Positions 35,244 through 44,823 of a DNA stretch of 64,000 bases are shown here, piece after piece. The notes below the pieces were generated by a model that worked only from the letters and a program-made list of their open reading frames with translations, was not told where the DNA came from and searched no databases. Origin of the DNA: Gilvibacter sediminis. GTDB lineage: Bacteria > Bacteroidota > Bacteroidia > Flavobacteriales > Flavobacteriaceae. The stretch lies in assembly GCF_028561565.1 (NCBI RefSeq), contig NZ_JAQQTE010000004.1, forward strand, positions 141,017 through 205,016, written 5' to 3'. Position numbers and translations under genes: made by a program. Position 1 is the first letter of the stretch, and each line of letters starts with the position of its first letter.

Positions 35244-36935
35244 ATGAGTGACGATAAAAAGGTCATCTTTTCGATGTCCGGGGTTTCTAAAACCTACCAA
35301 TCAACCGGAAAACAAGTATTAAAAGACATTTATTTAAGCTTCTTCTACGGAGCCAAGATCGGGATCTTGGGTCTGAACGGAAGTGGTAAATCCACCTTGA
35401 TGAAGATCATCGCGGGAACGGAGAAGAACTACCAAGGCGATGTGGTCTTCGCTCCAGGCTTTACTGTGGGGCTGTTGGAACAAGAACCACAATTGGACGA
35501 ATCCAAAACGGTCATTGATATCGTGAAGGAAGGAGTCCAAGAAGTAGTGGACGTCTTGGACGAGTACAACAAGATCAACGATATGTTCGGTTTGCCCGAG
35601 GTTTATGAGAATGCTGATAAGATGCAGGAACTCATGGACAAACAAGCCAAACTTCAAGATAAGATTGACGCGACCAACGCCTGGGATATAGACACCAAGT
35701 TGGAGATCGCTATGGATGCGCTGAGAACGCCGCCGTCAGATACACCGATAGGCGTACTCTCTGGAGGGGAACGTCGCCGTGTTGCCTTGTGTAGATTGCT
35801 TTTGCAAGAACCGGATGTATTGCTGTTGGATGAACCTACCAACCACTTGGACGCAGAATCTGTGCACTGGTTGGAACACCATTTGGCGCAGTACAAGGGA
35901 ACGGTGATCGCGGTAACGCACGACCGTTATTTCTTAGACAATGTTGCGGGATGGATCCTTGAACTCGATAGAGGCGAGGGTATCCCATGGAAGGGTAATT
36001 ACTCTTCTTGGTTGGATCAAAAGTCAAAGCGTTTGGCCCAAGAGCAAAAGCAGGCGAGCAAGCGTCAGAAGACCTTAGAGCGCGAATTGGAGTGGGTGCG
36101 TATGGCGCCAAAAGGACGTCAAGCCAAACAAAAGGCGCGTCTCAACAATTACGATAAACTGATGAGTCAAGATCAGAAACAACTTGACGAAAAACTGGAG
36201 ATCTACATTCCTAACGGTCCGCGTTTGGGAACCAACGTTATTGAGGCTTCTGGGGTTTCAAAAGCCTACGGCGATAAATTACTTTATGAGGATCTAAACT
36301 TCAATCTGCCTCAAGCCGGTATTGTGGGGATCATTGGTCCTAACGGTGCGGGTAAGACCACCATCTTTAGAATGATCATGGGTGAGGAGAACGCAGACAA
36401 AGGAACCTTTAGCGTTGGAGACACCGTAAAACTCGCTTATGTAGATCAGAGCCACTCCAATATTGACCCAGAACGCAGTATTTGGGAGAATTTCTGTGAC
36501 GGGCAAGAACTCATAATGATGGGTGGGAAGCAAGTTAATTCTAGAGCTTATCTAAGCCGATTTAACTTTGGTGGAAGCGATCAGAATAAAAAGGTGAGCA
36601 CCTTATCTGGTGGAGAGCGCAACCGCTTGCACTTGGCCATGACCTTAAGAGAGGAAGGCAATGTATTGCTGCTGGATGAGCCGACCAATGACTTGGATGT
36701 TAATACCCTTAGAGCCTTGGAAGAAGGTTTGGAGAACTTTGCGGGTTGTGCTGTAGTGATCTCTCACGACCGTTGGTTCTTGGATAGAATTTGTACACAC
36801 ATCTTAGCTTTTGAAGGAGACAGTCAAGTCTATTTCTTTGAAGGTAGCTTTAGTGATTACGAAGAGAACAAGAAGAAGCGTTTGGGCGGCGATCTGATGC
36901 CAAAACGTATCAAATACAAAAAACTGATCCGCTAG
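35244..36935 (+). CDS. ettA: Energy-dependent translational throttle ABC-F protein
   Basis: The 563-residue ABC-F ATPase has two nucleotide-binding domains. Walker A motifs are GLNGSGKST (about 43) and GPNGAGKTT (about 366), and signatures are LSGGERRRVAL and LSGGERNRLHL. The Walker B motifs are LLLDEPTNHLD and LLLDEPTNDLD. The linker between domains (about 245-320) is basic, and the arm insertion in the first domain is present. EttA binds the ribosomal E site and gates entry of translation complexes into elongation according to ATP/ADP. It overlaps the next gene by 1 nt. Confidence 0.95.
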   Translation: MSDDKKVIFSMSGVSKTYQSTGKQVLKDIYLSFFYGAKIGILGLNGSGKSTLMKIIAGTEKNYQGDVVFAPGFTVGLLEQEPQLDESKTVIDIVKEGVQEVVDVLDEYNKINDMFGLPEVYENADKMQELMDKQAKLQDKIDATNAWDIDTKLEIAMDALRTPPSDTPIGVLSGGERRRVALCRLLLQEPDVLLLDEPTNHLDAESVHWLEHHLAQYKGTVIAVTHDRYFLDNVAGWILELDRGEGIPWKGNYSSWLDQKSKRLAQEQKQASKRQKTLERELEWVRMAPKGRQAKQKARLNNYDKLMSQDQKQLDEKLEIYIPNGPRLGTNVIEASGVSKAYGDKLLYEDLNFNLPQAGIVGIIGPNGAGKTTIFRMIMGEENADKGTFSVGDTVKLAYVDQSHSNIDPERSIWENFCDGQELIMMGGKQVNSRAYLSRFNFGGSDQNKKVSTLSGGERNRLHLAMTLREEGNVLLLDEPTNDLDVNTLRALEEGLENFAGCAVVISHDRWFLDRICTHILAFEGDSQVYFFEGSFSDYEENKKKRLGGDLMPKRIKYKKLIR

Positions 36936-37627
36936 TGGATTTACAGAATGTCAAGGCCATTGCCTTTGATGCAGACGATACCCTTTGGGTGAACGAACCG
37001 CTTTTCAGGCAAGCCGAAGAGCGGTTCTGTGAACTCATGGAACCCTTTGCTGATAAGGAAGACTGCAATCGAGAGCTCTTTGGGTATGAAATGCAGAATC
37101 TTCCGCTTTACGGTTACGGCATTAAGCCTTTCGTGCTATCGCTCATTGAGGCGGCCATGCGTATTTCAGACGACAAAGTTCCGCTTAAGGTAATTGATCA
37201 GCTCATCGCCATGGGCAAAGAGATGCTGGAAGCTCCTGTAGAGGTTCTTGACGGAGTGGAAGATACCTTAGAAGGCCTGGTAGGCAAATACCGCTTGGTA
37301 GTGGCCACTAAAGGCGATCTGCTGGATCAGCAGCGAAAACTGATTAAATCAGGCTTGGAGCCGTTCTTTCATCATATTGAGATCGTATCCGACAAAACCC
37401 AAAAAGAGTACAATAAATTGGTGCGTCATTTAGACGTTCGCAACAAAGAATTCTTAATGGTCGGAAACTCTGTAAAGTCAGATATACTGCCTGTTTTGGA
37501 GATCGGAGCCTATGCCATTCACATTCCGTTTCACACCACTTGGGAGCATGAAATAGTTAGAGAGCCCGTCGTTCACCCCAACTTTAAAGAATTGTATCAG
37601 GCTTCAGAATTGCTCGAATTATTGTAG
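36935..37627 (+). CDS. HAD family hydrolase
   Basis: The start is a GTG at 36935 that shares its G with the TAG stop of ettA (TAGTG), giving translational coupling. The 230-residue protein has motif I AFDADDTLWVNE (nucleophile Asp about 12), a helical cap (about 20-95), motif II in VVATKGD, Lys in motif III, and motif IV GNSVKSDILPVLEIG. It resembles pyrimidine 5'-nucleotidase-/YjjG-like phosphatases, but the substrate is unknown. Convergent with 37630-38400. Confidence 0.92.
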   Translation: MDLQNVKAIAFDADDTLWVNEPLFRQAEERFCELMEPFADKEDCNRELFGYEMQNLPLYGYGIKPFVLSLIEAAMRISDDKVPLKVIDQLIAMGKEMLEAPVEVLDGVEDTLEGLVGKYRLVVATKGDLLDQQRKLIKSGLEPFFHHIEIVSDKTQKEYNKLVRHLDVRNKEFLMVGNSVKSDILPVLEIGAYAIHIPFHTTWEHEIVREPVVHPNFKELYQASELLELL

Positions 37628-37629
37628 CA

Positions 37630-38400
37630 TCAATTGCCTGGCGCGGCCAATAGGCCTTTGAGTCTTGTAATAATACTTTGCAGGACGGTAAAGATGGCAT
37701 CCGAAGAAAATCCGCCTAAGAGCGCCAATACGCTTTTGTCAAAAAGACTGACCGAGTCTGCCGCTCCGCCTGCTGGCACTACAATGATCTCCGAAACCAA
37801 AAGCCCAGCAATGACTCCAAGAACAATGAGCGCCATATAGTAGATGGAATCTTCTGCGATCAAGGTGCCGTTTTTAACTGCTGAACTCACGGTTTTGAGT
37901 AAATAGAACGCGACGCCCAAGCCAGAGATGGAAGCCAAAAACAGCAAATTCAACAGCAAGCTGCGTCCCTCGTTATCCAATACTCCTTTGTCTAGCGAGT
38001 CATTATTGACCTCTGGAGATAGGGCAGTGAAAACAAAACACACCAAAAAGACTAAAGCAAGCAGCATCAGGTTGCGCACCAAAGGAAGCCTTCTAAAAAT
38101 GGACTTCTGTTGATCATCCTGAACCAAAGCACGCGTATAACGTATACTTTTAGGTGTCGCTGGACTGATGTTTTTCACCAATACATTATGCGCGTTGATC
38201 AGATCCTCTACAGAGCTATTTTCTATAAGCCCTAACAATTGAGTGTCTATGGGAATGGCGTTGCGCGAGGCATAGCCCAGCATACAGTTGATGTCACTGC
38301 TGAGTTGTGCGGTGGTCTCTGGACTGATTCCAGATTTGGTCGTGGTAGTTTTAGTGGTTTTTGGTTTTGCTGCGGATGCGGCTGCGGTAGTTGTAGTCAT
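37630..38400 (-). CDS. Membrane protein, unknown
   Basis: The 256-residue protein has an unusual N-terminus of Thr/Ala/Lys repeats (about 1-25) and a soluble helical domain (about 30-105). Four hydrophobic segments follow (about 108-128, 150-172, 186-208, 225-245, the last weak). I do not recognise the family. The Thr/Lys-rich N-terminus is probably disordered and cytoplasmic. It ends 2 bp from the convergent HAD gene, and a 14-bp perfect inverted repeat lies just upstream of its start. Confidence 0.7.
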   Translation of the reverse strand: MTTTTAAASAAKPKTTKTTTTKSGISPETTAQLSSDINCMLGYASRNAIPIDTQLLGLIENSSVEDLINAHNVLVKNISPATPKSIRYTRALVQDDQQKSIFRRLPLVRNLMLLALVFLVCFVFTALSPEVNNDSLDKGVLDNEGRSLLLNLLFLASISGLGVAFYLLKTVSSAVKNGTLIAEDSIYYMALIVLGVIAGLLVSEIIVVPAGGAADSVSLFDKSVLALLGGFSSDAIFTVLQSIITRLKGLLAAPGN

Positions 38401-38408
38401 GTTGATCA

Positions 38409-38447
38409 GTTAAGGCTTGGCAACTAAAGTAGCTGCCAAGCCTTAAC
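38409..38447. terminator. Perfect 14-bp inverted repeat, probable transcription terminator
   Basis: Arms GTTAAGGCTTGGCA (38409-38422) and TGCCAAGCCTTAAC (38434-38447) flank an 11-nt spacer. It lies 25 bp past the stop of 38472-40988 (minus strand) and 9 bp upstream of the start of 37630-38400. It lacks a T run on either strand, so it is either a weak terminator or mRNA-end hairpin, or an operator for the downstream gene. Confidence 0.6.
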
Positions 38448-38471
38448 CAAACACGCGTGTTTTCACTCGAT

Positions 38472-40988
38472 TTAACGCTGTACCAAAAGTTGTTTAGAGG
38501 CAGTCTTTCCGTCTTGCTGCAGTTTAACTATGTACTGCCCAACTTGTAAATCATCAATGCTAACTTGAACAATTCCATTTTGTGGGAGCTGCTCAAAGGA
38601 TTTTACAACCCTACCATTAAGGTCATAGATCTGTCCTTTTACGTTAGTGCTAGATAGCATGCGAAGCTCCACAGAAGAACTCGCCGGGTTCGGGTACAGA
38701 ATCACCTGCGCCTTTAAAGCTTCATCGGGAGTACTCAATACCAGCTGATCCAAGTCATAGCTGTACATAGAGCGCCCAAAGGTCCCAACAAACAAGCGGC
38801 TGGTGGGTACGTGAAGTTTTAGATCTCTAATGATCGTTGGAGGTAAATTGGTTCCTAAGACCTCCCAACTCGCTCCATCGTTTTGAGAGTACCATACACC
38901 GGCATCTGTGCCCACAAAAAGCACATCAGCTTCATTGTAGATCACAATTTCATTGACCGGAATGCTAGGCAAATTACTGGAAATGTCCGTCCAATTTTGA
39001 CCGCCGTCCGTCGTTTTAAAGACATGCGGATCGTAATCCAATAAACTAAAACCAGAGAAGGTGATATAAGCGGTCATATCATCGTCTGGATCAATGGCAA
39101 TGGCCGTCACGTATCGGTCTGGCAAACCGTCATTGATGGATTCCCAATTGGCACCGCCGTCCGTGGTGATGTACACGTTACCGTCATCGCTCCCGGTATA
39201 GATCACGTCTAAATTGTTATAAGATGGTGCAATTGCCGTTAAAGTCCCGTAGGAGAAAGATCCGCTGGGATGTTCGCCATCGGTAAGGTCTGGACTGATG
39301 ATCGACCAACCTACGGCATTGTCGGAAACGTATAAACGATATGCGCCATAAAAGACCTTGTTAGAATCAAAAGGGGAGAGCACAACCGGGGTATTCCAGT
39401 TTCTACGGTCCGATGGATTGATCCCCGTGGTGGCCGGAACAAAGCTGAATCCGCCATCTGTAGAACGTCCTAATCCGCCAAATTGAGACTCGGCATACAC
39501 CAAAAGGTTGTTGTTGGGATCTACAGCACAATGAAATCCATCGCCGCCCCAAATTGAGGCCCAATCACTGTCTCCGTCCGTGATGGTGCGTATAGTATTG
39601 TTGTCTTGAGTTCCCCCATAAAGCCGTGTAGGGTCTGTAAAATCAACCTCAATATTGTAGAATTGGGTGATGGGAAGGTTTAGAAATTTATTCCAAGTGC
39701 TTCCTCCGTCTGATGAGGTATAAGCGCCGCCATCGTTCCCGGCGAGTATAAAGTTCGGATTGGAATTGGAGAAAGCCATCGCGTGATGGTCCACATGCAT
39801 GCCAAAGACCTCATTCCAATCGGCTCCGCTGTTGTCAGTTCTAAACAAACGCTGTCCCAATACATAGACCTGATCAGGATCGGTAGGAGAGACCCTCAAG
39901 TTTCCAAAATACCATCCAAAGGAGGCATTAACGAATGAAATATCTTCTAAGGCCACCAGTGTCCAAGTGTCTCCTGCGTCTTCTGATTTATAAAGCCCGT
40001 CAAAGTTGTTGGTAATCGGGTTGGTGGTGTAAGAGGCGTAAATAATGTTAGGGTTTGAAGCAGAAATACTCAAACCGATTCTTCCTGTTTCTGTAGATGG
40101 CGCCGGAAGCCCATTGCTTAGCAATTCCCAAGTGTCCCCGCCATCTGTGGATCTGTGAATCCCTGAGGTCACGCCGGCATAGTCGCGCTGCCAAGGTTTG
40201 CGCGTGCGTTCCCACATGGCGGCATAGAGAATGTCTGTATTTACCGGATTCATAACCACATCGATCGCGGCTGTTGAATCGGTCACAAAAAGTACCTTTT
40301 CCCAGGTGTCACCCGCGTTAAGACTGCGGTAGATCCCACGTTCGCTGTTGTAACCGTATAATTTACCCGTAGCTGCTGCAAAGATGCGGTCTGGGTCTGC
40401 AGGATCCACAACTATACGTCCAATATGATCGGTATTTTCAGGACCGATGGATTCCCAATTGTCTCCGCTGTCTGAAGAACGATAGATCCCATCGCCAAAA
40501 AACGCTCCTGAAGTGGCGCTGGCATTGGCCTCTCCCGTACCTACATAAACGCGAGACGCATCACTGGGTGCAATGGCAATACTCCCTATGGAAGGCTTTC
40601 CAACCACATCAAAAATCGGCGTCCAATTGGCTCCACCATCTACGGTTTTAAAAACACCACCTACAGCCGTTGTGATATACATAATATCGTCACTGTCTGG
40701 AGAGATGGCCGCATCGGTAATACGTCCTCCCGTATTAAGAGGACCTTTAAGGGTCCAAAGGTCAGTGCCTGTAGAAGCTTTACTGGCTAAGGCCTCTTGA
40801 TATTGCTCAACAGCGGCATCCATAGCCTTGGCGTTGATCAAATTTTCTGGATAGGCGCGTTGGAGATACATCCATTCGTTGGGATAGGTCTCCACATCTG
40901 GGCCTTGGGCTATGGGTTCTGTATTTTCAGAACAGCTGATTAAGGTAGCGCCCAGCAATAAGGCGAGTAGTGTAGGTTTCAAAAGCAT
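38472..40988 (-). CDS. Sortilin/BNR-type beta-propeller protein with T9SS sorting domain
   Basis: The 838-residue protein has an SPII-like signal (LLLGATLISCSEN). Many BNR/Asp-box repeats follow through about residues 70-740 (pattern S-x-D-x-G-x-x-W, for example STDGGDTWE, SEDAGDTWT, TTDGGANWE), forming a VPS10/sortilin-like propeller. A C-terminal type IX sorting domain (about 765-838) has LYPNPASSSVELR and YDLNGRVVKS. Proteins of this type are often annotated as glycosyl hydrolases, but no catalytic residues are evident. It is likely surface-exposed. A TATCTTTA promoter core (complement of 40999-41006) lies 11 bp upstream. Confidence 0.92.
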   Translation of the reverse strand: MLLKPTLLALLLGATLISCSENTEPIAQGPDVETYPNEWMYLQRAYPENLINAKAMDAAVEQYQEALASKASTGTDLWTLKGPLNTGGRITDAAISPDSDDIMYITTAVGGVFKTVDGGANWTPIFDVVGKPSIGSIAIAPSDASRVYVGTGEANASATSGAFFGDGIYRSSDSGDNWESIGPENTDHIGRIVVDPADPDRIFAAATGKLYGYNSERGIYRSLNAGDTWEKVLFVTDSTAAIDVVMNPVNTDILYAAMWERTRKPWQRDYAGVTSGIHRSTDGGDTWELLSNGLPAPSTETGRIGLSISASNPNIIYASYTTNPITNNFDGLYKSEDAGDTWTLVALEDISFVNASFGWYFGNLRVSPTDPDQVYVLGQRLFRTDNSGADWNEVFGMHVDHHAMAFSNSNPNFILAGNDGGAYTSSDGGSTWNKFLNLPITQFYNIEVDFTDPTRLYGGTQDNNTIRTITDGDSDWASIWGGDGFHCAVDPNNNLLVYAESQFGGLGRSTDGGFSFVPATTGINPSDRRNWNTPVVLSPFDSNKVFYGAYRLYVSDNAVGWSIISPDLTDGEHPSGSFSYGTLTAIAPSYNNLDVIYTGSDDGNVYITTDGGANWESINDGLPDRYVTAIAIDPDDDMTAYITFSGFSLLDYDPHVFKTTDGGQNWTDISSNLPSIPVNEIVIYNEADVLFVGTDAGVWYSQNDGASWEVLGTNLPPTIIRDLKLHVPTSRLFVGTFGRSMYSYDLDQLVLSTPDEALKAQVILYPNPASSSVELRMLSSTNVKGQIYDLNGRVVKSFEQLPQNGIVQVSIDDLQVGQYIVKLQQDGKTASKQLLVQR

Positions 40989-41080
40989 CTTTTTTCTTTA
41001 AAGATATTAATTCTCAGGAATTTATAAATAGGGGTTTTTCATTGCTTTGACATTGATTATTTTTATACAAATTTTAAACT

Positions 41081-43102
41081 ATGCGGATCTTACTAAGCCT
41101 CACCCTTTTATTTTTTGTTGCTGATTTCAATGCCCAAGAGGTATTTGAACCTTTAGATGTCTTTGAATTGGAATATGCCGGAGATCCGCAGATCAGTCCA
41201 GACGGCAGTCAAATTGTCTACCGACGTACTGGTTTTGATATCATGAAGGACCGCTCTTTTGGCAACCTTTGGATAGTTTCTACAGATGGCAAGACCCATC
41301 AAAAGCTTACGCCCAATGATGTCAATGAAGGCAGCGCACGCTGGTCACCTTCTGGGGATCGCTTGGTATACCGAGGCAGCTCAGACAAAGGTTCCGAACT
41401 CTTTGTGATGTGGATGGACAGCGGCCGCAGTGCCCGTTTGACCCAATTAGAGAAATCGCCTTCTAATTTGAGTTGGTCGCCAGACGGACAGTGGATCGCC
41501 TTTACCATGAAGGTAGATGCAAAAGCTCCAGTAATTGCTCAAATGCCCGCAAGACCAAAAGGCGCGCAATGGGCGGATGCCCCTAGAATTACAGATCGAC
41601 TAAAACACGAGGCCGACGGCGCGGGTTATCTCAAGCCGGGATTCACCCACGTCTTTGTGGTGCCAGCAAGTGGGGGAACTCCGCGACAAATCACCAGTGG
41701 AGACTTCAATCACAGCAGTTCACTCAGTTGGACCGCAGACGGAAAGCACATTTTGTTCTCAGCTAACAGAAATCCAGATTGGGAGTACGATTTTAGAAAC
41801 TCAGAAGTATACAGCGTTGATGTGAATTCTGGGGCGATCAAACAACTGACAGATTCTCCAGGGCCAGACAGAAGTCCAATGGCCTCGCCAGATGGGAAGC
41901 GTATTGCGTTTTTGGGTTATACCGATAAGGTACAGACCTATCAAACTACGAGACTCCGCATTATGAATGTGGATGGCAGCGAAGTGCAAGAGGTCTTTCC
42001 AGGTTTGGATCGATCGGTAAAAAACATCCAATGGAGTAAGGATGGAGGCAGTATTTACTTTATGTATGATGAATACGGGGAGACCAAGATCGCTCGCTTT
42101 AATCTTAAAGGAACTTACACTGATTTGATCGGTTCCGTTGGAGGAACTACCCTAGGACGTCCATATGCAAGTGGAAGCTTTAGCGTTTCTGAGGCCGGAA
42201 ATATTGCCTATACCTTGTCCAAGCCAGACCGACCAGCAGATGTAGGTCTGTTCACGGCTAAGAAGGGAAATAAGCAGCAATTGACCGCTTTGAATGAAGA
42301 TCTTTTGGCCAATAAGACCCTAGGAAAAGTTGAAGAGCTATGGTACAAGGCCTCTACGGACGGACGTGACCTGCAAGCTTGGGTAGTGTATCCGCCCAAT
42401 TATGATCCTGCGAAGAAATACCCAATGATGATTGAGAATCACGGAGGTCCTATCTTGAACTATGGCGACAGATTCTCTGCAGAGATCCAATTGTATGCTG
42501 CGGCTGGGTATATTGTTTACTACCCAAATCCGCGTGGAAGTACCGGTTACGGGGAAGAGTTTGGAAACCTACTATTCAATAACTATCCCGGAGACGATTA
42601 CCAAGACGTGATGGATGGCGTGGATGTCTTGATCAGCAAAGGGATTGCTCATGAAGATCAACTCTTTGTCACGGGTGGGAGTGCCGGAGGTATTATGACC
42701 GCTTGGATCATTGGCAAGAACAACCGCTTTGAAGCCGCTGTGGTGGCTAAGCCGGTGATGAACTGGATCAGTAAAACCTTAGTTGCTGATAACTATTACG
42801 GCTACGCCAACAGCCGTTACCCGGGGCAACCATGGGAAAACTTTGAAGGTTATTGGAAGTTCTCTCCACTTTCTCTTGTGGGGAATGTGGAAACCCCAAC
42901 AATGGTCATGGTGGGCATGAATGACTTGAGAACGCCTCCAAGTGAAGCCAAGCAGCTCTATCACGCACTTAAGCTCCGTAAAATAGAAACGGTATTGGTT
43001 GAGATTCCAGAGGCCTCACACGGCATTGCGTCTCGCCCCAGCAATTTGATCACCAAGGTGATGCATACGCTGGCTTGGTTTGATAAGTTTAGAACTAACT
43101 AG
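41081..43102 (+). CDS. S9 family prolyl oligopeptidase-like peptidase
   Basis: The 673-residue exported protein has a signal peptide (cleavage near DFNAQ). An N-terminal seven-bladed propeller of WD40/TolB-like repeats (about 25-400; repeated S-P-D-G, as in QISPDGSQIVY) is followed by an alpha/beta hydrolase (about 415-673). The catalytic triad is Ser534 in GGSAGG, Asp615 in NDLRTPP and His647 in EASHGIA. It is a periplasmic dipeptidyl- or oligopeptidase. It overlaps the convergent gene 43095-43523 by 8 bp. Confidence 0.95.
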   Translation: MRILLSLTLLFFVADFNAQEVFEPLDVFELEYAGDPQISPDGSQIVYRRTGFDIMKDRSFGNLWIVSTDGKTHQKLTPNDVNEGSARWSPSGDRLVYRGSSDKGSELFVMWMDSGRSARLTQLEKSPSNLSWSPDGQWIAFTMKVDAKAPVIAQMPARPKGAQWADAPRITDRLKHEADGAGYLKPGFTHVFVVPASGGTPRQITSGDFNHSSSLSWTADGKHILFSANRNPDWEYDFRNSEVYSVDVNSGAIKQLTDSPGPDRSPMASPDGKRIAFLGYTDKVQTYQTTRLRIMNVDGSEVQEVFPGLDRSVKNIQWSKDGGSIYFMYDEYGETKIARFNLKGTYTDLIGSVGGTTLGRPYASGSFSVSEAGNIAYTLSKPDRPADVGLFTAKKGNKQQLTALNEDLLANKTLGKVEELWYKASTDGRDLQAWVVYPPNYDPAKKYPMMIENHGGPILNYGDRFSAEIQLYAAAGYIVYYPNPRGSTGYGEEFGNLLFNNYPGDDYQDVMDGVDVLISKGIAHEDQLFVTGGSAGGIMTAWIIGKNNRFEAAVVAKPVMNWISKTLVADNYYGYANSRYPGQPWENFEGYWKFSPLSLVGNVETPTMVMVGMNDLRTPPSEAKQLYHALKLRKIETVLVEIPEASHGIASRPSNLITKVMHTLAWFDKFRTN

Positions 43103-43523
43103 AAGTAGCCGTTTCTTTTTTTCTGCGGACTCTACCGATGAGTTTGTAACTCAATATGTGACTGATGGCTAATAAGGCGGCCGCCCAAGCAAAGGTTTCT
43201 CTAAAATAGGGCGCTAGATAATTGGTTTGCCCGTCTGTGGCCTTCCACAGTTCAAAGGTGACCAAAAAGGCAACCCAAGACATTAGGCGTATACCCAAGC
43301 GTTTATAGCGCTCGTCTACGCTGTAAAGCAGAAAGTGCACCAGTACCATAACGAGTAGCGAGGGAACACTCACCACAAAGAAGATCCAAAGCAGCAACAT
43401 CCAAACGCTGGGGTCAAAAAACTTAGTTGGCGCATTGAAAACCAAATAGACCAGAGAGATCATCAGTATATGAGTGATCCAGAAGACCACCAATCCATCT
43501 GTAGACTTGATCTTATTTCCCAT
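43095..43523 (-). CDS. Four-TM membrane protein, unknown
   Basis: The 142-residue protein has four hydrophobic segments (about 11-31, 40-66, 78-98, 108-128) and a basic C-terminal tail (RVRRKKE). Its hydropathy suggests a small integral membrane protein similar to 2TM/DUF-type flavobacterial proteins, but I do not recognise a family. It overlaps the upstream MBL gene by 11 bp, which implies coupling, and overlaps the convergent S9 peptidase by 8 bp. Confidence 0.75.
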   Translation of the reverse strand: MGNKIKSTDGLVVFWITHILMISLVYLVFNAPTKFFDPSVWMLLLWIFFVVSVPSLLVMVLVHFLLYSVDERYKRLGIRLMSWVAFLVTFELWKATDGQTNYLAPYFRETFAWAAALLAISHILSYKLIGRVRRKKETATSS

Positions 43524-44283
43524 ACCAATCCAATTGAATAACGTTTATGTCTTTACCTGCAGCATCGACCAAACTTTTAAACTTGCCAACATCACTGAGG
43601 CCGTTTGCTCCTCGGTAATGGTAAGGATAAACGTGAGTTGGCGCAAATTCAACAACGGCATCGGCAGCGCTTTCTACCGTCATGGTATAAGGCAAATTCA
43701 TACACACAAAAGCGATCTCAATATTCTCTAAGGCGCGCATTTCCGGAATGTCCTCAGTATCTCCAGAGATATAGACACGACGGCCATCTTGCTCCATTAC
43801 ATAACCATTTCCACGACCTTTTACGTGCTTGTTCTTGTCTTCTTCTCTCAGATTATACATCGGGATTGCTTCTATAGCTATATCATATCGAACCTTGCTC
43901 TCTCCATTACCGAGTACATCCAATTGAGGCGTAAAACTTTCTTCCAAACGATCTGCGCAGGCTTGCGGTAAGATGATCTTAGTTTTATCTGTACTTACAG
44001 CGGCTAGTGTTTCTGCGTTTAAATGATCTCCGTGCACGTCGGTCACTAAGATAAGATCAGGACGATTGTAGTTGGCAAAGCGTTCTACACCGCCTACAGG
44101 ATCCACATAAATAGTGGTATCTCCCCATTCCAAGACCATGGTGGCATGACCTATTGGGTGTATTTTGAGTTCTTTTACTTTCGGGGTCTCTGCAGTGGTT
44201 TCACTGGCTGCGGATTCTTTGGTCTCATTTTTACAGGACACGAATGCCAGGGCCAAAAGAAGGCCTAATGCGAGTTTTTTCAT
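43513..44283 (-). CDS. Metallo-beta-lactamase-fold lipoprotein
   Basis: The start at 44283 (MKKLALGLLLALAFVSC) gives an SPII signal. The roughly 256-residue protein has an MBL fold of the UPF0173-like type: IGHATMVLEWGDTTIYVDPV, the zinc motif VTDVHGDHLNAETL (DVHGDH, where His replaces the usual order HxHxDH), YISGDTEDI and a final VYPYHYRGAN. The first position of the HxHxDH triad is Asp, so zinc binding may differ from the norm. It is predicted to face the periplasm. An exact TATCTTTG promoter core precedes it. Confidence 0.9.
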   Translation of the reverse strand: MKKLALGLLLALAFVSCKNETKESAASETTAETPKVKELKIHPIGHATMVLEWGDTTIYVDPVGGVERFANYNRPDLILVTDVHGDHLNAETLAAVSTDKTKIILPQACADRLEESFTPQLDVLGNGESKVRYDIAIEAIPMYNLREEDKNKHVKGRGNGYVMEQDGRRVYISGDTEDIPEMRALENIEIAFVCMNLPYTMTVESAADAVVEFAPTHVYPYHYRGANGLSDVGKFKSLVDAAGKDINVIQLDWYGK

Positions 44284-44304
44284 TGTGTGGGAATTGATGC
44301 TACA

Positions 44305-44312
44305 CAAAGATA
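44305..44312 (-). promoter_or_regulatory. Promoter core for the MBL lipoprotein gene
   Basis: On the minus strand TATCTTTG matches TAnnTTTG exactly and lies 21 bp from the start at 44283. At the -33 distance there is TTT rather than TTG. Confidence 0.5.
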
Positions 44313-44340
44313 CGCAGAATCTAGCTTAGCTGAAATTCAG

Positions 44341-44811
44341 CTAGTTGAGCGGCAAATACATTTTGATATTGCTGCGCTCATAAGGAGAGTCTGGTTCTAC
44401 TGGAATTTCCTCAAAGCCGTATTTACGGTAGATGTGAATGGCGTTCTCTAAAATACGGTTGGAGTAGAGTAGCAGTCCTTTCCATTCTTGTTCTTTAGCA
44501 AAGCCGATGCAATGTTGCATGAGCTTTTGCCCCACACCTTTACCACGCGCCTCAGGCGGGACGGCCATTTTGGTGAGTTCAAAAAGATCGTCTTCAATTT
44601 TTTTTAGGGCGACACAGCCCAAGACTTTATCATTTTCTAAGGCGTAGAAAATATGACCCCCAGGATCCAAAATATATTGCTGAGGTTTGCTCAGCACTTC
44701 CCGATCAAAATCCTCCACATAAAAATAAGTCTCCAGCCATTCAATGTTGAGATCATAAAAGGCTTGGCTAAAAGAGGGTTCGTGGGCTTTTATTTCAAGA
44801 CTGTGTTCCAA
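44341..44811 (-). CDS. GNAT family N-acetyltransferase
   Basis: The 156-residue protein has the GNAT fold. The acetyl-CoA pyrophosphate loop is PEARGKGVGQKLM (about 92-104, R-x-x-G-x-G), preceded by LGCVALKKIEDDLFELTKM and followed by LYSNRILENAIHIYRKYGF. It is cytosolic with an unknown acceptor. It is separated by 12 bp from the downstream end of ftcD, on the same strand. Confidence 0.93.
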   Translation of the reverse strand: MEHSLEIKAHEPSFSQAFYDLNIEWLETYFYVEDFDREVLSKPQQYILDPGGHIFYALENDKVLGCVALKKIEDDLFELTKMAVPPEARGKGVGQKLMQHCIGFAKEQEWKGLLLYSNRILENAIHIYRKYGFEEIPVEPDSPYERSNIKMYLPLN

Positions 44812-44823
44812 AAGTTAAGTGTG

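Noticed and set aside
38472-40988. Sialidase or other glycosidase
   Set aside because: Asp-box repeats alone do not show catalytic residues; a sortilin-like propeller is the safer call.
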